Assembly (NCBI GenBank): GCA_017501495.1
Contig: JAFVWV010000010.1
Coordinates: 1 to 36,471, forward strand
Reading direction: 5' to 3'
Length of the DNA stretch: 36,471 nucleotides
DNA from: Bacteroidales bacterium
GTDB taxonomy: Bacteria; Bacteroidota; Bacteroidia; Bacteroidales; P3
Of this stretch, positions 15,938-24,488 are shown piece after piece. Under the pieces are notes generated by a model. It saw only the letters and a program-made list of their open reading frames with translations, was not told the origin of the DNA and made no database searches. Made by a program: the position numbers and the translations under genes. Every line of letters starts with the position of its first letter. Position 1 is the stretch's first letter.

Positions 15938-16959
15938 TGAATAACGTATTTGTATATATAGAAATCGAGGGCACGGAGGTGCGCGAAGTGAGCCAGGAAT
16001 TGCTGACCAAGGGCCGCAAGCTGGCAAACGAACTGGGCGTGGAGCTCCATGCCATCGTCATCGGCACAGGCATCAAAGGCAAAGTGGAAGACCAGATACT
16101 GCCCTACGGAGTCGACAAACTCTTCGTCTTCGACGGCCCGGCACTCTTCCCCTACACCTCGGCCCCTCACACGGATATCGTGGTGAACCTCTTCAAAGAA
16201 GAACAGCCCCAGATCTGCCTCATGGGAGCCACGGTCATCGGGCGCGACCTCGGTCCGCGCGTCAGCAGCAGCCTCACCAGCGGCCTGACCGCCGACTGCA
16301 CGCAGCTCGAGATAGGCCCCTACGAAGACAAGAAGAGCGGCAAGGTCTATCAGAACCTGCTCTACCAGATACGTCCCGCCTTCGGCGGCAACATTGTGGC
16401 CACCATCGTCAACCCCGACCACCGTCCGCAGATGGCCACGGTGCGCAGCGGCGTCATGCAGAAAGCCCTCTACGAGGGTGCCTGCAAGAAAGAGGTCGCA
16501 TACCCCGAAGTGGGCAAATATGTCGGCCCTGAGGCCTTTGTGGTCAAGGTGCTCGACCACCATGTTGAGGCTGCAAAGCACAACCTGAAGGGTGCCCCCA
16601 TCGTCGTCGCCGGCGGCTACGGCGTGGGCAGCAAAGAAGGCTTCGAGAGCCTCTTCGAGCTGGCCAAGGTGCTCCACGGCGAAGTGGGCGGCTCGCGCGC
16701 TGCCGTCGACGCCGGATGGATAGCGGGCGACCGCCAGATTGGCCAGACGGGCGTCACCGTGCACCCCAAGGTATACATCGCCTGCGGCATCAGCGGACAG
16801 ATACAGCACATCGCCGGCATGCAGGACAGCGGCATCATCATCAGCATCAACTCCGACCCCGACGCCCCGATCAACAAGATAGCCGACTACGTTATCACAG
16901 GCACCGTCGAAGAGGTTGTTCCCAAGATGATTAAATATTACAAACAAAACAGCAAATAA
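15937..16959 (+). CDS. etfA: Electron transfer flavoprotein alpha subunit
   Basis: The 340-residue protein starts at the ATG overlapping the etfB stop (MNNVFVYIEIEG). An earlier in-frame start would lie within etfB. The N-terminal domain is EtfA-like (LATELG-type KLANELGVELHAIVIG). The C-terminal FAD domain is strongly conserved: GSRAAVDAGWIAGDRQIG, VHPKVYIACGISGQIQHIAG and INSDPDAPINKIADYVI. It forms the FAD-carrying half of ETF and passes electrons between the acyl-CoA dehydrogenase encoded 3 nt downstream and a further acceptor not encoded here. Confidence 0.95.
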   Translation: MNNVFVYIEIEGTEVREVSQELLTKGRKLANELGVELHAIVIGTGIKGKVEDQILPYGVDKLFVFDGPALFPYTSAPHTDIVVNLFKEEQPQICLMGATVIGRDLGPRVSSSLTSGLTADCTQLEIGPYEDKKSGKVYQNLLYQIRPAFGGNIVATIVNPDHRPQMATVRSGVMQKALYEGACKKEVAYPEVGKYVGPEAFVVKVLDHHVEAAKHNLKGAPIVVAGGYGVGSKEGFESLFELAKVLHGEVGGSRAAVDAGWIAGDRQIGQTGVTVHPKVYIACGISGQIQHIAGMQDSGIIISINSDPDAPINKIADYVITGTVEEVVPKMIKYYKQNSK

Positions 16960-16962
16960 GCC

Positions 16963-18684
16963 ATGGCAAATTACTATACCGACCACCCGGAGATTGGTTT
17001 CCACCTGGAACATCCGCTGATGAAGCGGCTGGTGGAACTGAAAGAGAAGAACTATGCCGACGCCAAGACGTGCGACTACGCCCCGGTCGACTACGAGGAC
17101 GCGATAGAGAACTACCGCCGCATACTCGACATCACGGGCGACGTGGCAGCCAACACCATCGAGCCCAACGCCGAGAGCGTCGACCTCGAAGGGCCGCACC
17201 TTGAGAACGGCCGCATGATCTATGCGAGCAAGACCTTCGAGAACCTCGACGTCACCCGCAAGGCTGGCCTCTACGGCGTCTCGATGCCGCGCCGCTATGG
17301 CGGATTGAACCTGCCGATGGTAGCCTTCTCGATGATGAGCGAGGTAATCAGCGCCGCCGACGCCGGATTCCAGAACATCTGGAGCCTGCAGAGCTGCATC
17401 GACACCCTCTACGAGTTCGCCAACGAAGAGCAGCGCGCCAAATACATACCGCGCATCTGCGCCGGCGAGACCATGAGCATGGACCTCACCGAGCCCGACG
17501 CCGGCAGCGACCTGCAGCGCGTGATGCTCAAGGCCACCTTCGACGAAAAAGAGAACTGCTGGCGCCTCAACGGCGTGAAACGCTTCATCACCAACGGCGA
17601 CTCGGACATCCACCTCGTCCTCGCCCGCTCGGAAGAAGGCACCAAAGACGGCCGCGGCCTGTCAATGTTCATCTACGACAAACGCGACGGCGGCGTCGAC
17701 GTGCGCCACATCGAGCACAAACTCGGCATCCACGGTTCGCCCACCTGCGAGCTGACCTACAAGAACGCCAAAGCCGAACTCTGCGGCGACCGCAAGCTGG
17801 GCCTCATCAAATACGTCATGGCCCTGATGAACGGTGCCCGACTGGGCATCGCGGCACAAAGCGTGGGCGTTGAGCAGGAAGCCTACAACGAAGGCCTGGC
17901 CTACGCTCGCGAACGCGCCCAGTTCGGCGAGAAGATCATCAACTTCCCTGCCGTCTACGACATGCTCAGCCGCATGAAAGCCAAACTCGACGCAGGCCGC
18001 TCGCTGCTCTACCAGACAGCCCGCTACGTGGACCTCTACAAGAGCCTCGAAGACATACAGCGCGATCGCAAGCTTGAAGCCGACGAACGCGCCGAGATGA
18101 AGCAATACAGCAAGCTGGCCGACGCCTTCACGCCGCTGGCCAAAGGCATGAACAGCGAATACGCCAGCCAGAACGCCTACGACGCCATCAGCATCCACGG
18201 CGGCTCAGGCTTCATCATGGAATACAAGAGCCAGCGCCTCTACCGCGACGCCCGCATCTTCTCCATCTACGAAGGCACCACGCAGCTGCAGGTGGTGGCA
18301 GCCATACGCTACGTCACCAACGGCACCTACCTGCAGGTGATACGCGACATGATGCAGAGCGAGGTGAGCCCCGAAATGCAGCCGCTCAAAGAACGCATCC
18401 GCCCGCTGGTCGACCTCTACGAGAAGGCCGTCAACTATGTCAAAGAGCAGGGCTCGCAGGCCGTGCACGACTTCCTGGCCCGCCGCCTCTACGACATGAC
18501 CGCCGAGATTATCATGAGCCTCCTCATCATGGACGACGCCACACGCGCCGAAGGCGACCTGAGAAAACGCTTCAGCGACAGCGCCAACGTCTACGTCCGC
18601 ATGACCGAGGAAGACGTCTGCGCCAAGGCCTACTACGTGATGCACTTCACCGAAGCCGACCTCGAAAGCTTCAAGGCCGAATAA
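16963..18684 (+). CDS. Acyl-CoA dehydrogenase, long form
   Basis: The 573-residue protein is longer than the usual 380-residue acyl-CoA dehydrogenases because of an extra C-terminal helical region (about 460-573). FAD and substrate motifs are present: MSMDLTEPDAGSDLQ, WRLNGVKRFITNGD, HKLGIHGSPTCELTY and RAQFGEKIINFPAVYDML. The catalytic glutamate is expected in IYEGTTQLQV near residue 432, the position used by short-chain enzymes. It oxidises an acyl-CoA to the enoyl-CoA and hands electrons to the EtfAB pair encoded just upstream. The substrate cannot be assigned, and no thiolase, hydratase or CoA transferase is in the window. The gene ends the operon before a strong terminator. Confidence 0.93.
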   Translation: MANYYTDHPEIGFHLEHPLMKRLVELKEKNYADAKTCDYAPVDYEDAIENYRRILDITGDVAANTIEPNAESVDLEGPHLENGRMIYASKTFENLDVTRKAGLYGVSMPRRYGGLNLPMVAFSMMSEVISAADAGFQNIWSLQSCIDTLYEFANEEQRAKYIPRICAGETMSMDLTEPDAGSDLQRVMLKATFDEKENCWRLNGVKRFITNGDSDIHLVLARSEEGTKDGRGLSMFIYDKRDGGVDVRHIEHKLGIHGSPTCELTYKNAKAELCGDRKLGLIKYVMALMNGARLGIAAQSVGVEQEAYNEGLAYARERAQFGEKIINFPAVYDMLSRMKAKLDAGRSLLYQTARYVDLYKSLEDIQRDRKLEADERAEMKQYSKLADAFTPLAKGMNSEYASQNAYDAISIHGGSGFIMEYKSQRLYRDARIFSIYEGTTQLQVVAAIRYVTNGTYLQVIRDMMQSEVSPEMQPLKERIRPLVDLYEKAVNYVKEQGSQAVHDFLARRLYDMTAEIIMSLLIMDDATRAEGDLRKRFSDSANVYVRMTEEDVCAKAYYVMHFTEADLESFKAE

Positions 18685-18702
18685 TAGCGACCCGAAAAAG
18701 AA

Positions 18703-18744
18703 GAGAGGGGCCATGAGTTTCACGCTCATGGCCCCTCTCGTTTT
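18703..18744 (+). terminator. Intrinsic terminator of the etf operon
   Basis: A perfect 15-bp GC-rich stem (18703-18717 with 18725-18739, GAGAGGGGCCATGAG and its complement) with a 7-nt loop is followed by GTTTT. Confidence 0.9.
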
Positions 18745-18863
18745 GCTTCGTCGGAAACCGGACACGGCCGTGATGCTTACAGGCATGTCCTTAAACAGTC
18801 CAACGCTGCATATCTGACGCACACAGATGCTGAACAGGTGCGGTTCGAGAGCACTCATGTCTA

Positions 18864-18936
18864 TATCATCTCTATACCAACCCTATATCAACTATATTTA
18901 AATAATAGAGTTGATATAGCTTATTGACTGGGTTGG
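18864..18936. repeat. Second 11-bp-unit inverted repeat element
   Basis: Three consecutive 11-bp units, TATCATCTCTA, TACCAACCCTA and TATCAACTATA (18864-18896), precede a short AT spacer. CTATATCAACT (18883-18893) pairs exactly with AGTTGATATAG (18909-18919). Further out CCAACC (18877-18882) faces GGTTGG (18931-18936), with an 11-nt insertion on the right arm. Unit length and core (TATCAAC) match the palindrome at 2067-2172. It lies about 60 bp upstream of the next promoter. Apart from this element, the terminator before it and the promoter after it, nothing else was recognised between 18685 and 19059. Confidence 0.7.
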
Positions 18937-18992
18937 CTCAGGGTTGCATACTATGCATGTGCACGGCATCGCGGATGTGGTTGAGAAAAATA

Positions 18993-19025
18993 TTTGGCCA
19001 TATTGAAAAAAAATGCGTATCTTTG
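18993..19025 (+). promoter_or_regulatory. Bacteroidota-type promoter for the DRTGG gene
   Basis: TTTG (18993-18996) and TATCTTTG (19018-19025) are 21 bp apart. The ATG at 19060 is 34 nt past the -7 box. Confidence 0.7.
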
Positions 19026-19059
19026 CAGTCGAATTAAGAACACTAAACACCTGCATGAT

Positions 19060-19395
19060 ATGAAAGTAAGAGAATTGGTCGAGAAACTGAACCTGAAAGT
19101 ATTATCCGGAGAGAGCGGATTGGACCGCGACATCGACGGCTGCTACGTGAGCGACCTGCTGAGCGACGTGATGGGCAACGCCGAGATGGGCAATGTCTGG
19201 GTGACGCTGCAGACCCACAAGAATGTAATGGCCATAGCCTCGCTCAAGGAGCTGGCCTGCGTTATCCTCGTCAAGGGCCTCACCGCCAGCGAAGACACCG
19301 TCGAGCAGAGCAACGAAGAGGGCATCCCCTTCCTCAGCACCGAGATGCAGACTTACGAGACCGTTGGCAAAATCTACCAGTTGCTGAATCAGTAG
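19060..19395 (+). CDS. DRTGG domain protein
   Basis: The 111-residue protein starts at ATG 19060 (MKVRELVEKLNLKV). A longer in-frame start would lie inside the -33/-7 promoter region. The body matches the small stand-alone DRTGG domain: the N-terminal LNLKVLSGESGLDRDIDGCY, then VWVTLQTHKNVMAIASLKEL, and the closing EEGIPFLSTEMQTYETVGKI. The domain is thought to sense or bind a ligand; its precise role is unknown. In many bacteria it lies next to PHP-domain and anti-sigma-like ATPase genes. Here a PHP gene follows, in the same reading frame and separated only by the TAG stop and five codons. Confidence 0.85.
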   Translation: MKVRELVEKLNLKVLSGESGLDRDIDGCYVSDLLSDVMGNAEMGNVWVTLQTHKNVMAIASLKELACVILVKGLTASEDTVEQSNEEGIPFLSTEMQTYETVGKIYQLLNQ

Positions 19396-19410
19396 TTAAG
19401 TACAATAGCT

Positions 19411-20187
19411 TTGATTACTCCCTTTAAAGCCGACCTGCACATACACACGGTGCTCTCGCCGTGCGGCGACTTGGAGATGTCGCCCACGGCCATCGTGGAA
19501 CGTGCATTGGCCCGCGGCCTCGACATGATAGCCATCAGCGACCACAACACCACTCGTCAGGTGAAGGTGGCCCAAAAAATCGGCCGCGAGAAGGGGCTCT
19601 TTGTCCTCGGCGGCGTGGAGGTTACATCTCAGGAAGAGACCCACTGCCTCTGCTATTTCCGCGACGACGACCAACTGGACGCTTTTCAGGAGTTTCTCGA
19701 CGCCCATCTGCCGCCGATACCCAACGACGAGGAGCGTTTCGGTTATCAGCTCATCGTCGACGAGAATGAAGAAATTGTCGGAGAGGAGCCATACCATCTG
19801 CTTAACGCCATCGACGTGGACATCGACGGCATCTACGACGCCGTCCATGCCATCGGCGGCCTCTTCGTACCAGCCCATATCAACAAGGGCACTACGAGCC
19901 TCATGAGCCAACTGGGCTTCGTGCCGCCCGATTTAAAAGCCGACGGACTGGAGATAAACTTCCGCATCACGCGAGAAGAAATCCTCAAAAAATTCGCCTA
20001 CCTCAAGCGATTCAATTTCATCACCGACAGCGACGCCCACTTCATCGACAACGTGGGCGACGTGTACAACGTCATCCAAATGGAGCACCGCTCGTTCGAC
20101 GAGTTCGCCATGGCGCTGCATGGCGAGGACGGGCGAAGCATAGACACCATGTATTTCCGCGAACACAAACTTAGAAAAATACTTTAG
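19411..20187 (+). CDS. PHP-domain metal-dependent phosphoesterase
   Basis: The 258-residue protein carries the four PHP metal-binding motifs: DLHIHT (8-13), ISDHNT, PAHINK and ITDSDAH. PHP proteins of this size hydrolyse phosphoesters such as nucleotides or 3'-5' phosphodiesters; the substrate here is unknown. No ATG lies between the DRTGG stop (19393-19395) and the first PHP motif. TTG at 19411 is taken as start because it gives the usual short N-terminus, though ATT or ATA starts are possible. The frame is the same as that of the DRTGG gene, so coupled reinitiation or an ancestral fusion is possible. The DUF4476 gene begins 2 nt after the stop. Confidence 0.88.
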   Translation: MITPFKADLHIHTVLSPCGDLEMSPTAIVERALARGLDMIAISDHNTTRQVKVAQKIGREKGLFVLGGVEVTSQEETHCLCYFRDDDQLDAFQEFLDAHLPPIPNDEERFGYQLIVDENEEIVGEEPYHLLNAIDVDIDGIYDAVHAIGGLFVPAHINKGTTSLMSQLGFVPPDLKADGLEINFRITREEILKKFAYLKRFNFITDSDAHFIDNVGDVYNVIQMEHRSFDEFAMALHGEDGRSIDTMYFREHKLRKIL

Positions 20188-20189
20188 CC

Positions 20190-20990
20190 ATGAAGAAACT
20201 GTTCATTGCCATGTTATTCTGCGCCGTCGGCCTGGTGGCCGCCGCGCAACCCGGGCGTCCGTCGGGCACCTCGCCCCACACCCCTCCCCCACCGGCGCGC
20301 CACACTGTGAGTTTCGAGAGCCAGCACGGCGAGTCGTTCAGTGTCTACCTTGACGGCAACCTGCAGAACCGCATGCCGCAGACACGCGTGCTGCTCAACG
20401 ACGTCAGTGGTGGCAACCACGAAGTCATCGTCGTCATGAAGCGGCCGGCCGACAAAGCGGCAATACTGCGGCTGCGTCCGGGCGAGCGCAATGTGACGGT
20501 GAACGTCAACTACGACTCGCGCCTCGAAGAACTCTACCTCTACACCCCCGAGCACAACCGCGCCCCGCGCGAGGTCGAGGTGGTTCAAGCCCCCAACAGA
20601 CCCGATCCACGCAGCCCCCGCCAGCTGCAGGCACAGCTGCAAAACATAAACCAGACTGTCATTGTCAACCAGCCTATGGCATCGCCCGAAGCCGAGGTAC
20701 GCATAGCCGAAGCCGACGAGGTGACGGCCATGGCCGCACGGATGAAGGCCCAGTCGTTCGACAGCGACCGTCTGGCGCTGGGCAAGGTCATCGTGGCGTC
20801 GGCCAACCTCACAGCCACCCAGATTGCCTATCTGGCGCAGACCATAGACTTCAGCAACACGCAGGTTGAATTTCTCAAATACGCCTACCAATACTGCGTG
20901 GACAAAAACAACTACTACAAGACAGTGGACATCCTCACCTTCAGCAGCGACAAGAAGAAGGTGCTGGACTACATAGCGACACAGAAGTAA
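20190..20990 (+). CDS. Secreted DUF4476-domain protein
   Basis: The 266-residue protein has a signal peptide (1-20, ending VAAAQ) and a Pro-rich stretch. A beta-rich region follows (about 38-120, with SFSVYLDGNLQNRMP and HEVIVVMKRPADK). The C-terminal domain (about 175-266) matches DUF4476: MAARMKAQSFDSDRLALGKV, TATQIAYLAQTIDFSNTQVE, FLKYAYQYCVDKNNYY. DUF4476 proteins are exported and uncharacterised. It is third in the DRTGG-PHP unit with a 2-nt gap, so probably co-transcribed, although a functional link to the two cytosolic genes is unclear. A very strong terminator follows immediately. Confidence 0.85.
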   Translation: MKKLFIAMLFCAVGLVAAAQPGRPSGTSPHTPPPPARHTVSFESQHGESFSVYLDGNLQNRMPQTRVLLNDVSGGNHEVIVVMKRPADKAAILRLRPGERNVTVNVNYDSRLEELYLYTPEHNRAPREVEVVQAPNRPDPRSPRQLQAQLQNINQTVIVNQPMASPEAEVRIAEADEVTAMAARMKAQSFDSDRLALGKVIVASANLTATQIAYLAQTIDFSNTQVEFLKYAYQYCVDKNNYYKTVDILTFSSDKKKVLDYIATQK

Positions 20991-21037
20991 TACAAAAGAG
21001 AGAGGGCCGCGCAACGCGCGGCCCTCTCTCTTTTGTA
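20991..21037. terminator. Bidirectional terminator between convergent genes
   Basis: A perfect 22-bp stem (20991-21012 with 21016-21037) has only a 3-nt loop. The GC-rich core is flanked by A-rich and T-rich bases, so it works as an intrinsic terminator on both strands. It serves the DUF4476 gene (plus) and the btuG-like gene (minus). Confidence 0.93.
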
Positions 21038-21045
21038 TTGCCATT

Positions 21046-22128
21046 TTAAAGGAAGACCACCTTGGAGGGCAGCATGCCCATCTCGCGGCTCCAAAGGCGG
21101 CCGGTGCCGTCGGTTTTGAAGCAATAGAGGGTCCCGTTGGAGGAATAATTGCCGTCGGTGGCTATAAATATATTACCCGCGGCAGGATGCACAGCGATGG
21201 CATAAGGGCCGCTGACACCGGCGAACTGCATCGGCACGACGGTCAATGTGTTGGCATCCATCACGAAGAAGTTGGTCACCGCATTCCAATTCTCGTCGTA
21301 GTCGTTGCTGTAGCCGTAGACCTTGCCGCCTGCAACGGTCATGTTGTTCATCGGCTGGTTGGTCTGCACCACGCTGAGGCTTGCCGCATCGACCACGGCG
21401 CTGCCCGCAGGATTGGCGGCGTAGTCGCCCCAATAGTTGACGAGCACCTTGCCGTTTCCGAGCGGCATCACTTTCTGCGGGTTGCTGCCGACCTCGATGG
21501 CTGTCGGGTTGGCAAAGCTGCTCAAGTCGACGACGTACAGTTTGTTGTCGTAGCTGTAGTTCATCTGCTCGTCGCTGACGTTGGAGCTGGCCACAAACAG
21601 TTTGCCGCCTTCAATTGCCACACCTTCGGGATTGAACTCGCCAAGGACGCAGGTGGCCTCTATCTCGCGCGTGGCCGTGTCGATGCGCACCACGCTGTGC
21701 GGCGAATAGCAGCTGACATAGAGTTTGCCGCCGTCGGCAGCGATATAGCGCGGGCCGCGGCTGCCCATATCGATGCGGGTGCTGGTACCGGAGGCAGTGT
21801 CGATTACCTCGATGCTGTTTGAACCCCACACGCTGACGTAGACCTTCGAGCCGTAGAGCAGCATGTCCTGAGCCACATCGCCCAGACCGCGTCCGTTCAC
21901 CGAGGCAAACCAGTCGTTGGTTGCAGTGCCGTTGTCAAGGTCGACAAGCGAAAGCGATGCGTTATTGCCGCCCCAGGTGCCTTCATTCAACACGATGGCG
22001 CGTCCCATGGCCTCGCCCGAAGGGTCGGGGGTGACGGGGGACTGCTGTTCCGGCTCGGTTTCCTCGGTGCAAGCCACCATGGCCGAGGCCATGAGGGCAA
22101 TACTCAAAATTCTGAACAGGTGTTTCAT
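21046..22128 (-). CDS. btuG: BtuG-like surface lipoprotein, beta-propeller
   Basis: The 360-residue protein is a lipoprotein with lipobox MVAC (Cys20). The following TEETEPEQ is acidic, as in the Bacteroidota signal that sends lipoproteins to the outer surface. Residues about 45-360 are a YncE/DUF5074-type seven-bladed propeller with repeated GGKLYVSCYSP, GGKLFVASSN and GGKVYGYSND turns. In Bacteroides, BtuG is a propeller lipoprotein that binds vitamin B12 very tightly and sits on BtuB. Here the gene is 17 nt after btuB and behind a cobalamin riboswitch, which makes the BtuG assignment likely. Assignment rests on fold and context, not on known ligand residues. Confidence 0.85.
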   Translation of the reverse strand: MKHLFRILSIALMASAMVACTEETEPEQQSPVTPDPSGEAMGRAIVLNEGTWGGNNASLSLVDLDNGTATNDWFASVNGRGLGDVAQDMLLYGSKVYVSVWGSNSIEVIDTASGTSTRIDMGSRGPRYIAADGGKLYVSCYSPHSVVRIDTATREIEATCVLGEFNPEGVAIEGGKLFVASSNVSDEQMNYSYDNKLYVVDLSSFANPTAIEVGSNPQKVMPLGNGKVLVNYWGDYAANPAGSAVVDAASLSVVQTNQPMNNMTVAGGKVYGYSNDYDENWNAVTNFFVMDANTLTVVPMQFAGVSGPYAIAVHPAAGNIFIATDGNYSSNGTLYCFKTDGTGRLWSREMGMLPSKVVFL

Positions 22129-22145
22129 AACAGTTTTTTTATTTT

Positions 22146-24200
22146 TTAAAATTCGTATGTCACAGAAAGGCGGTAGTTGCGTCCCATCATTGGATAGAAC
22201 TGCACCACTTCATATTGGGCGTCGAGGAGGTTGAGCACCTGCACCTGCAGGCGCATCGTGCCCCAGCGCAGGTCGAAGCGGCGGTCAGCGACGAGGCCGA
22301 TGTCGGCATAGGCCGGCAGGCGGTTGGCGGCGGTATTCTGCGGGAAGGCATAGCGCCGCCCCACCAGCATGGCACTGGCACCGAGGTTCACCCACCGGCT
22401 CTCCCAACGCACGCTGGCACCACCGGAGTTGCGCGGCGTGTAGCGTATCTGGTGGCCGTAGTAGTTCGACTCCGGATTGCTCATGTCGACCGCACGGGCG
22501 AAACTGTAGTTGAGATGTATGGTGAAGGCAGAAATACGGAAGTCGGCAGTGGCGTCAAGTCCCAGAATGTGCACTAAACCAAGGTTTTCCATGCTCCAAT
22601 AGAACATATTCTGACCTGGACGGGCCACGATTTTGTCGGTCACGCGGTTGAAATATGCATCGAGCGTGCCGCAGAAAGCTTCGCGGGCATAGGTGAGGCC
22701 GATATTGTGCTGATGGGCATGTTCGGGTCGCAGATTGCGCGGCAACGACTGGAAGAAATAGAGCTCGCTGAAGTTGGGAACACGGAAAGTCTCCTTGTAG
22801 AAGTAGCGCAGCGTGAGGCCGGTCAGCGGTGTGTACATCAGGGCGGCGTAGGGTGAAAGGCGACGGTAGGCGGGCGTGGTGTCGAGGTCGATCACCCCGT
22901 CAACCACACTGGTGGCCAGAATGTTGGCCTTGGCCTCTAACGGACCGTGATGCACCCTTGCGGCCAGCACCCCCATCAGCGAACGGCGCACGACATCGTT
23001 GCGCTTGCCGAGGTTGCTCTGCAGGCGGCTCAGGTCGCCGTCGGCAGCGGCATCGACGGTGAGCCATCCCGTGACGTCCCATTCGGCGCTGGCGCTCAGA
23101 TAGCCCTCGCGCTGGGTGTACTCGTTCATAAGGTAGCCTGTCGAGGTGTTGGCGGCGCTGTCTTCGTAGCGGTCGTAGCTGCTCTGCACCTTGCCGAGCA
23201 GCTGCATGCGCCACCGCTGCCGCTCCACACGCCAGCGCAGCTGGCCGAAGGCCATGCGCTCATAGGTGCTCTGGGCCGACACCTCCTGGCTGTAGAAGCG
23301 GACGTGCCCCGGAAGCTGATGCATGCCGCCGTTGTAATGCACCTTGGCCGAGAGCGTGTTGCCGCTGTCGACGGCGTAGAAGAGGTTGCCGTCGACGGTC
23401 AACTGGTGCATGGCCGAGTGCCGACGCACCTCGCGGCTGCTGCTGTCGGTACGGCTGGCAGTATAGTAAAGAGTGAACGGATAATCACCGTCGCTCTTCA
23501 AATAGTTGACCCATAAACTGCTGCGCAAACGTCGGTTCCACTTCTGCTCCCACAGCGCCGAAGGGCTCATCATGCCGAAGGAGCCCAGTTCCATACCGAC
23601 TTTCAGATTGGTGCGTTCGGCCATAAAAAACCGTGGCACCGCCGTCTCAAGATTCAAAACGCTGCCTGCGGCATAGGCGCGGGCCGAGAGCAGTCCCTGC
23701 TGCTGTTGGCCCTGACTGAAGCTGACGAATGCGGTGTTGCCCAGCAGGTAACGGCCGAGGTCGACTTGTCCGTTCTGGGCATTGTCTACCGCCACGCCGT
23801 CGATGGTCACGGTCGAAAACTGGCTGCCCAGGCCTCGGGCCGAGACCGTCTTCATACCGCCCACGCCGCCATAGTCTTTCAGCGTGACGCCGGCCATCTG
23901 GCGCACAGCGTCGCTGAGCTGCATGATGCCCTGTTCCTCGATCTTCTTTGCATCGACCACCTGCGTCGGCACGGCGGTACGCAGTGTTGCCGGCGACTGC
24001 TGGGCACTGACCTCGACTTCGTCGAGTTGCCGACGCTGCCGCACAGTGTCCTGAGCGGCAACAGATTGCACAAAGAAAACCCCCGCGAAAAGGACGGCTG
24101 CGAACTTTGAGACCGCCGCGCTGCAACGCCGACCGGCCAGCCGACGCCACGCCCGGCAAACAATAAACGATACTATACAATATAGAATAACAACGCTCAT
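22146..24200 (-). CDS. btuB: BtuB-type TonB-dependent cobalamin receptor
   Basis: The 684-residue protein has an unusually long N-terminus. The hydrophobic signal segment (about 33-49, ending SVAAQ) follows about 30 residues that include an Arg-rich stretch. No internal ATG gives a shorter start. Next come a TonB-box-like region (RRQLDEVEVSAQ) and a plug domain (about 75-190, with LSDAVRQMAGVTLKDYGG, SARGLGSQFSTVTIDGV). A 22-strand barrel follows and ends NYRLSVTYEF, with the terminal Phe of outer-membrane barrels. NLLDAQYEVVQFYPMMGR is typical of BtuB/FepA-like receptors. Control by a cobalamin riboswitch and pairing with btuG support B12 or corrinoid import. Confidence 0.92.
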   Translation of the reverse strand: MSVVILYCIVSFIVCRAWRRLAGRRCSAAVSKFAAVLFAGVFFVQSVAAQDTVRQRRQLDEVEVSAQQSPATLRTAVPTQVVDAKKIEEQGIMQLSDAVRQMAGVTLKDYGGVGGMKTVSARGLGSQFSTVTIDGVAVDNAQNGQVDLGRYLLGNTAFVSFSQGQQQQGLLSARAYAAGSVLNLETAVPRFFMAERTNLKVGMELGSFGMMSPSALWEQKWNRRLRSSLWVNYLKSDGDYPFTLYYTASRTDSSSREVRRHSAMHQLTVDGNLFYAVDSGNTLSAKVHYNGGMHQLPGHVRFYSQEVSAQSTYERMAFGQLRWRVERQRWRMQLLGKVQSSYDRYEDSAANTSTGYLMNEYTQREGYLSASAEWDVTGWLTVDAAADGDLSRLQSNLGKRNDVVRRSLMGVLAARVHHGPLEAKANILATSVVDGVIDLDTTPAYRRLSPYAALMYTPLTGLTLRYFYKETFRVPNFSELYFFQSLPRNLRPEHAHQHNIGLTYAREAFCGTLDAYFNRVTDKIVARPGQNMFYWSMENLGLVHILGLDATADFRISAFTIHLNYSFARAVDMSNPESNYYGHQIRYTPRNSGGASVRWESRWVNLGASAMLVGRRYAFPQNTAANRLPAYADIGLVADRRFDLRWGTMRLQVQVLNLLDAQYEVVQFYPMMGRNYRLSVTYEF

Positions 24201-24241
24201 TCCGTCCTTTCCTCGAGGGCTTTAAAATGATACTTTTTCCC

Positions 24242-24409
24242 GGTTACGGCAGGTCTTCTGACTTGCTCCGCGCCGGCCGCCTTCCCATGCACCTATGGCG
24301 GTGCACAGTGGCTCACGACCAGCGTAACTCTTTGGAGCTCACAGCAGCGGGACTGTTCAGGATTTGCACCTGATTCCCTCTTGGCGCCCCTCCCGGGGCG
24401 ACCGAAACC
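24242..24409 (-). promoter_or_regulatory. Cobalamin (B12) riboswitch
   Basis: On the minus strand the conserved parts occur in order. GGTTTCGG (24402-24409) pairs with CCGTAACC (24242-24249) as P1 with one mismatch. Then come GAATCAGGTGCAAATCCTG, a GAGCCACTG segment, ATGGGAAGG and the B12 box AGTCAGAAGACCTGCC. The aptamer ends about 41 nt before the btuB start, where AGGAAAGG could serve as ribosome binding site. No T-run hairpin is seen in between, so control at translation is more likely than termination. Confidence 0.95.
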
Positions 24410-24414
24410 AGCGG

Positions 24415-24422
24415 CAAAGATA
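24415..24422 (-). promoter_or_regulatory. -7 box for the btuB-btuG transcript
   Basis: TATCTTTG on the minus strand lies just upstream of the riboswitch P1 arm, so transcription would start at about 24408, at the aptamer's first base. No clear TTTG -33 box is seen. Confidence 0.6.
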
Positions 24423-24488
24423 CACAAAAAAAACGACATGGCAGAAAAACGCGAACAAAAAATGAAAAAAATGAAAAAAAAGGGCGCA

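Noticed and set aside
15739..17613. 624-residue minus-strand open frame
   Set aside because: Antisense to etfB, etfA and the acyl-CoA dehydrogenase, all with strong motifs. It is a by-product of high GC.
20991..21037. Long perfect stem as a transposon end or attachment site
   Set aside because: Its place exactly between two convergent stop codons, with A- and T-rich flanks, fits a bidirectional terminator.
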